Below are positions 59,696 to 64,000 of a stretch of DNA of 64,000 nt, piece after piece (position 1 is the first letter of the stretch; each line of letters begins with the position of its first letter). The DNA lies in NCBI GenBank assembly GCA_027405735.1, contig JAPEHQ010000009.1:682001-746000 (forward strand), read 5' to 3'. The translations under genes were made by a program, and so were the position numbers. A model generated the notes under the pieces. The model ran no database searches. It was not told the DNA's origin and saw only the letters and a program-made list of their open reading frames with translations. This DNA is from Mucor racemosus. Its lineage: Eukaryota > Mucoromycota > Mucoromycetes > Mucorales > Mucoraceae.

Positions 59696-62068
59696 TTATT
59701 GTTGCTGATGATTATGATGCTGTAATGCGCCTTTAACACATTCTTGAATTTGAACCCGCTCATTTTCACGAATTGGACCAACGCGTTTCAATAATAATTG
59801 TAATTGAGCAACATAATTATCGACATCTGTTGAAGGAAGAAGACCAGATTGCAAAGGAACATTTAGGTTTGTAAATACTTCGGTTACAGTACGTTTGAAT
59901 TCAATTAATTTTCGATTCTCCTCTCGCATTCTTAAGAGTTCTTCTTTGTCTCCACCATTCATTGATTTTCTATTGTTGTCCATTCTGCTGGAAAAAAAAG
60001 AGGGAAAAAAAGGGGGGTTAAAATTGGAGTTCGTGTCTCGACAACTACTAATGGACTGTTGTTTAAATACCTTTTGCCATCGTTTTCAAAAAATGTTGTT
60101 GAAATTGAATGAGGTGTCGTTGGCTGGGGATGATGAAGTGGAGTACTGGATGAATTATTCCAACGTTGAGCACCGGCTCTAATATCATTTTGAATCTATA
60201 ATGTTTTTTTAATTATAAAATGCTCTACTAAATGTAAATAAATAAATAAACAAACCTCATCAATGTCTTTGATTATACCAGGTCCATTTTGTTTCTTAAT
60301 GGGAGGTGTAAGAACAGGACGAATACCAGTTCCATTCGATGTTGATGACGATAAAGATGGGTTTGCACTGGAGGATGGGTTTGATATATTAGTTGTTGTG
60401 GTGATAGAAGTAGAGATATTATTCAGTAAATGTGCCTTGTTGGGCAACTTTTGTTTAGTTGGTGTTCCAGTTGGCAATGGAGGTGTAAGACTTGTTGCAG
60501 GTCTTTTGATGTCTTCTAATAGACTTGGTAATGATGCTGAAGATGCTGATTCTAAACCTGATTTCTTTCTTTTAGCCTCAATTCTTTCAACGTGTTTTGA
60601 TGACATGCTGGAAAGAGATTTATTATTATTGGTATTGCTACTAGCATTGCTGCTGGTAGATTTGGGTCTACTTTTAGTACCCATATCATCGTCACTGTCA
60701 TCTGAACTTTGGTCTTGTCCAAATAATGAATTGGGAGAAAGACGCCTTTTCATGGGAATTTCTTTTTTTAATGAAGGTGAACGAATGGTAGATGGGGAAC
60801 TAAGACCAGAGGATACAACTGAAGAAGAAGATGGTGGTTTGTTTCCTATAGCAAGAACCTTTTTGGCATGGAATTGACTGTTAAAAGCACTGCTACTTCC
60901 ACTACTGCTACTACTTTCATCTTCCTCTTTCTTATTATCAGCATCTAATTTAACTGTATTCTTGTCTTCCTTTTTCTTTCCTTGATCTTGCTCCATATCT
61001 TCGTCTTCTTCTTCTTCCTCTTCATCATCATCATCTTCTTCTTCATCATCATCATCTTCTCCCTCAAAATCGTCATCTTCTTCATCTTCATCAGAATCTT
61101 CTGAATCAGAAATCTTTTTAGCTTTTACAAGTCTTCTACTTTTTTTCTTTTGTGATGATGAAGATGTTGATGTAGATGTTGATGCTTTATTTTTATTTGG
61201 CTTTATTTCATGTTTGACACATCTGGGAGAAAAGCTTGCAGGCACTGAAGCAGCGGGGGTTATAATATTATTATTGATTGCACATGTTACATGCCAATGT
61301 CTATTATGGAAATATAAGATTTTAATAAAGAATACTGATTTATATATAGAATACTTACTCTGAGCATCCAGGTTCTTCACAATGGATGCATAGTCCAACT
61401 TTTTTGAGGCAAAAGCTACATGCCTATAAAAACACGAATAAGATCAGCGACCATATTCAATATGTCAATTTATTTAATAACAACTTACATGCTTATTTAA
61501 TTGATCTTCAGGTACAGGATAAGGCTCTAAAGTATTATCGATATCCTTGTTCCAAAGAGCACAAACAATGTGCATGTATTTATCTTGTATTTTAGTTTTC
61601 TTTACAGCTCCAGCTTGTACAGAACAACATACAATATTCTTAATAATTTGATTGATTTGTCAGAAATTTTGTCTTAATGAGAATATATAAGACTTACGGT
61701 TGCTTTTTTTCTCTTTTTATTTTCACATCGTTGACAAAACCAATCACCTCCAGGTACTTGTTTTAAACCATAACAACCTACGCAAGCGCGATTTAAGCAA
61801 CAAAATCATTTCACAAAAAAAAAAAAAAAACTTACGCTTATGAACTGGCATATTACAGCCTATAGAAATAAAATCATGAGACACATGTTTTCTTTTTTGT
61901 GTAATTGTACATAGTTCTTACCTTTACCATCACAGAAAATGATGGGATTTTTATTCGGAGAGTTGTCGCCTTCACAAACGTTACAGGCATCTTGCTACGT
62001 TAGATTTAATATTATTTTTTTCAACATGTAATCTTAAAGGAATTTTTTACCTCATCTTCTGAAGACAT
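59696..62068 (-). CDS. AF10/AF17-like PHD and extended-PHD protein
   Basis: Nine exons (62068-62051, 61994-61922, 61859-61836, 61777-61698, 61638-61489, 61423-61359, 61300-60256, 60195-60071, 59984-59696) give about 622 aa. A PHD finger (CNVCEGDNSPNKNPIIFCDG, CNMPVHKRCYG, GDWFCQRCE) is followed by an extended PHD: CCSVQAGAVKKT, MHIVCALWN, CSFCLKKVGLCIHCEEPGC, HWHVTCA. Then come a long Ser-rich, Asp/Glu-rich disordered region and a C-terminal coiled coil (ELLRMREENRKLIEFKRTV...) resembling the AF10 leucine zipper. AF10 relatives read unmodified histone H3 and bind DOT1-type methyltransferases; that role is inferred. The last intron ends CAGCAG, a tandem acceptor giving 622 or 623 aa. Confidence 0.85.
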
Positions 62069-62659
62069 GTTGTTATTATTTTTCACTTTGTATATAAAGA
62101 CTAGTAAGTATATTTGTTATCAATTTTTTAATCATGAAATTCAAATAATTGCATGATGGAATTACCTGTTTGCTGTGTTAAATGTGTGTTTGGATCTGAT
62201 GGATTTTTTTTTTTTTTAGGTGACCGCTGTATATGGAATATGGGATTTTGTGTATTCCTTTTTGCTTGCTTGCTTGCTTACTTTTTTGTTAGTGTATGCG
62301 TGATATAATATAAATCTAAATGTAAATGCTCAATTCCCCTTGTCTAATGTAAAATGATCAAGGCTTCAAATTACAAGAAAAATTATTAAATTTATGAAAT
62401 TATTATAGATATTTAAATCGAAATAAATGTCTCAATAATTTATCTAGAGATTTTTTTTTTGTGATTTGTGGAATATTTATATTGATATCAAGTTTATATA
62501 TTATATGAAATATACACTAGAATATCAAAGTATAAAAAAAAAGGTACAAGAAAAGAAAAGAAAAGAAAAGAGAAACTAATAAAAAAACAAGGTGGCGCCC
62601 GCTTTCATTCCCTTCTTCGCTCCTTTGGCACTTTGTTAAAAGACCGAAGACGAGTGGGT

Positions 62660-62712
<53 letters not shown>

Positions 62713-62757
62713 GTTTGTGTGTGTGTTTTGTTTCTACGTTCAATGCTTTTGCTCCGG
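62069..62757. other. Intergenic region with GT microsatellite
   Basis: Contains a (GT)n run broken by TTTGT at 62,660-62,727 and GAAAA repeats near 62,550-62,573. Open frames through the GT run are artefacts of the repeat. Confidence 0.5.
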
Positions 62758-63949
62758 TCACACGGCAGTGGTAGTGACGTACTGTTGTTGTTGTTGTTGT
62801 TGTTGATTGATCTGTGATTCCATGATGGAAGCAACTTGATCCAACAATGAAAATGACGAAGGCAATGATAAAGATGAAGACGATGAAGCCTCGCAATTAG
62901 TGTTCGGAAAGAACGGAAAATGATCCAATTCAGAAGCAAAGTAATAGTTTTCCGTGGTGTAATTCAAGATTGTATGAATGGACTGGACCAGAACACGAAA
63001 TTTGGTAAAATTGATCAAACCATCTGATTTCTTCGTAGCATTACCGTCCATGAGAAAAGTTAAATCTTTAAGAATAATGGGGAAAAACGGTATACATGGA
63101 GCCTTTGCTGATTTCTTGAATGCACTTCGATAATAACCCATATTATTACACACATTCAAGTATTTTAATAAACTTTTAAATGTTAAAATATCTCGATTTG
63201 GTAGCAACGATGATGATTGCCAACTATCTTCAGTACCACCATGAGTACTGCCACTATTACTGCCACTACTGCCACCTCCTTTAAATTCTTGCAATTGCGT
63301 CAATCCCATTGTAATCACCATACTCGTATGAAAATTATTCCAATTCAAGCATGCCTAATAAAAAAATAAAAAAATAAAACTGGTTACTATGGAAACATTA
63401 AATTCAGGTACGGTTGCCATGGTTACAACAAACCTTGGCAATTTCAATCATTTTACGTATAATGATTCTTCTTTGTTTACTATGTAATTTATGTACAGAT
63501 ATTTCCGTCAAAACCCATTTACTTAATTTATTAGCTCTTTCAGTCATCATTGCAATATAATTGATGTGATCATGCTTTTTCTTTTGCTGCTGTTGAGAAG
63601 GATAGTACATGACTAGATAGTCTTGCGCTGTTATGCATTTTAAAATATAGAAATCTGCTAATGTTAGATATTTAGCTATATCTTTTGAATTTAAAGATAA
63701 AAATGTGTCTTGTTGTTGAAATTGCTGTTGGTGTAAGGGATGGGTAGGTGATTCTGGTGGCGTTGAATAAGATACAAAAGATAAAAAGCTTGGTGTTACA
63801 GAGGGTCTTCTACCAAGATTTCCTGTTGATGCTGCATTAGTGATTGTGTTGCTACTACTGTTGTTATTACCAAAAGACACCAATGATTGAGATGTTTGAA
63901 TAATAAGTGAATGCTTTGATGCAGAGAACTGACTTGACTTTATATGCAT
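62758..63949 (-). CDS. Ras guanine-nucleotide exchange factor (RasGEF/CDC25 domain)
   Basis: Two exons (63949-63434 and 63354-62758) give 370 aa from the ATG at 63,949; an in-frame TGA stands just before it. After a Ser/Asn/Gln-rich start, the RasGEF catalytic domain begins near SKDIAKYLTLADFYILKCIT. It continues through LSKWVLTEISVH, RRIIIRKMIEIAKACLNWNN, FHTSMVITMGL, CIPFFPIILKDLTFLMDGN and GLINFTKFR. Such domains load Ras with GTP. The usual N-terminal REM domain is not visible, so either the gene is short or further 5' exons lie beyond the window. A Gln tract closes it. Confidence 0.85.
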
Positions 63950-64000
63950 TCATGCTCATTAATATCTTTTTTTTTTTTCGTATTACATTCCAACAACTTA
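63950..64000. other. Right-edge sequence
   Basis: 51 bp upstream of the RasGEF start as called; too short to tell promoter from a further intron. Confidence 0.4.

Noticed and set aside
60263..60877. 204-codon ORF on plus across the AF10-like gene
   Set aside because: It is the antisense shadow of Ser/Asp-rich low-complexity coding DNA; composition is unlike a protein.
62517..62939. ORFs through the GT microsatellite
   Set aside because: His/Thr repeats come from the dinucleotide run; no conserved segment and overlap with the RasGEF 3' end.
1..64000. CRISPR arrays, operons, rRNA genes, plasmid or phage signatures
   Set aside because: None seen; the introns and gene set are eukaryotic nuclear.

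Overview
This window looks like an AT-rich nuclear contig from an early-diverging filamentous fungus, most likely Mucoromycota (Mucorales-like). The inference rests on many short (about 45-70 nt) GT-AG introns, compact host genes, the particular protein set (mitochondrial EF-P, Mss51, KDM8-type JmjC, RFT1, RasGEF, a KRE9/KNH-type wall protein) and abundant degenerate transposons. Species cannot be named from sequence alone. All exon joins were made by eye from reading frame plus splice consensus, so single-base errors at boundaries are possible.

Layout. 1-9.4 kb is a transposon graveyard: a broken Tc1/mariner copy, solo LTRs, a WD40 exon remnant and one copy of a dispersed repeat called X here. 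9.4-16.8 kb is a gene island: mitochondrial EF-P (-), cytosolic Trp-tRNA synthetase (+), a CBS/PB1 membrane protein (+), UTP23 (-) and mitochondrial uS9 (+). 17.4-25.8 kb is a composite repeat arm, minus oriented. 27.7-37.1 kb is a second gene island: KDM8-like JmjC (+), a secreted protein (-), RFT1 (-), an SLC35F-type transporter (-) and MSS51 (+). 37.5-46.5 kb is a second copy of the composite arm, plus oriented, so the second gene island sits between large inverted repeats. 47-64 kb is mostly genic: an 89-aa three-exon gene (-), a KRE9/KNH-like secreted protein (+), NAD kinase (-), a tRNA-derived SINE, a 171-aa protein with a VRFD motif (-), an AF10-like PHD protein (-) and a RasGEF (-).

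Most informative structure. Comparing the three copies of the composite repeat with one another gives empty sites. These resolve about ten small LTR-type insertions (roughly 180-530 bp, TG...CA ends, 5-bp target duplications), one nested inside another, and a 70-bp palindromic hAT-like MITE with an 8-bp target duplication. No LTR internal region (gag/pol) is visible, so these look like solo LTRs. Separately, 55,671-56,104 is a 434-bp tRNA-like element with A and B boxes between exact 16-bp direct repeats, read as a SINE.

Gene relationships. Several divergent pairs share short upstream regions: EF-Pm/WRS, UTP23/uS9m and SLC35F-like/MSS51. EF-Pm, uS9m and MSS51 all act in mitochondrial translation. 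UTP23 acts in ribosome assembly and WRS in cytosolic translation.
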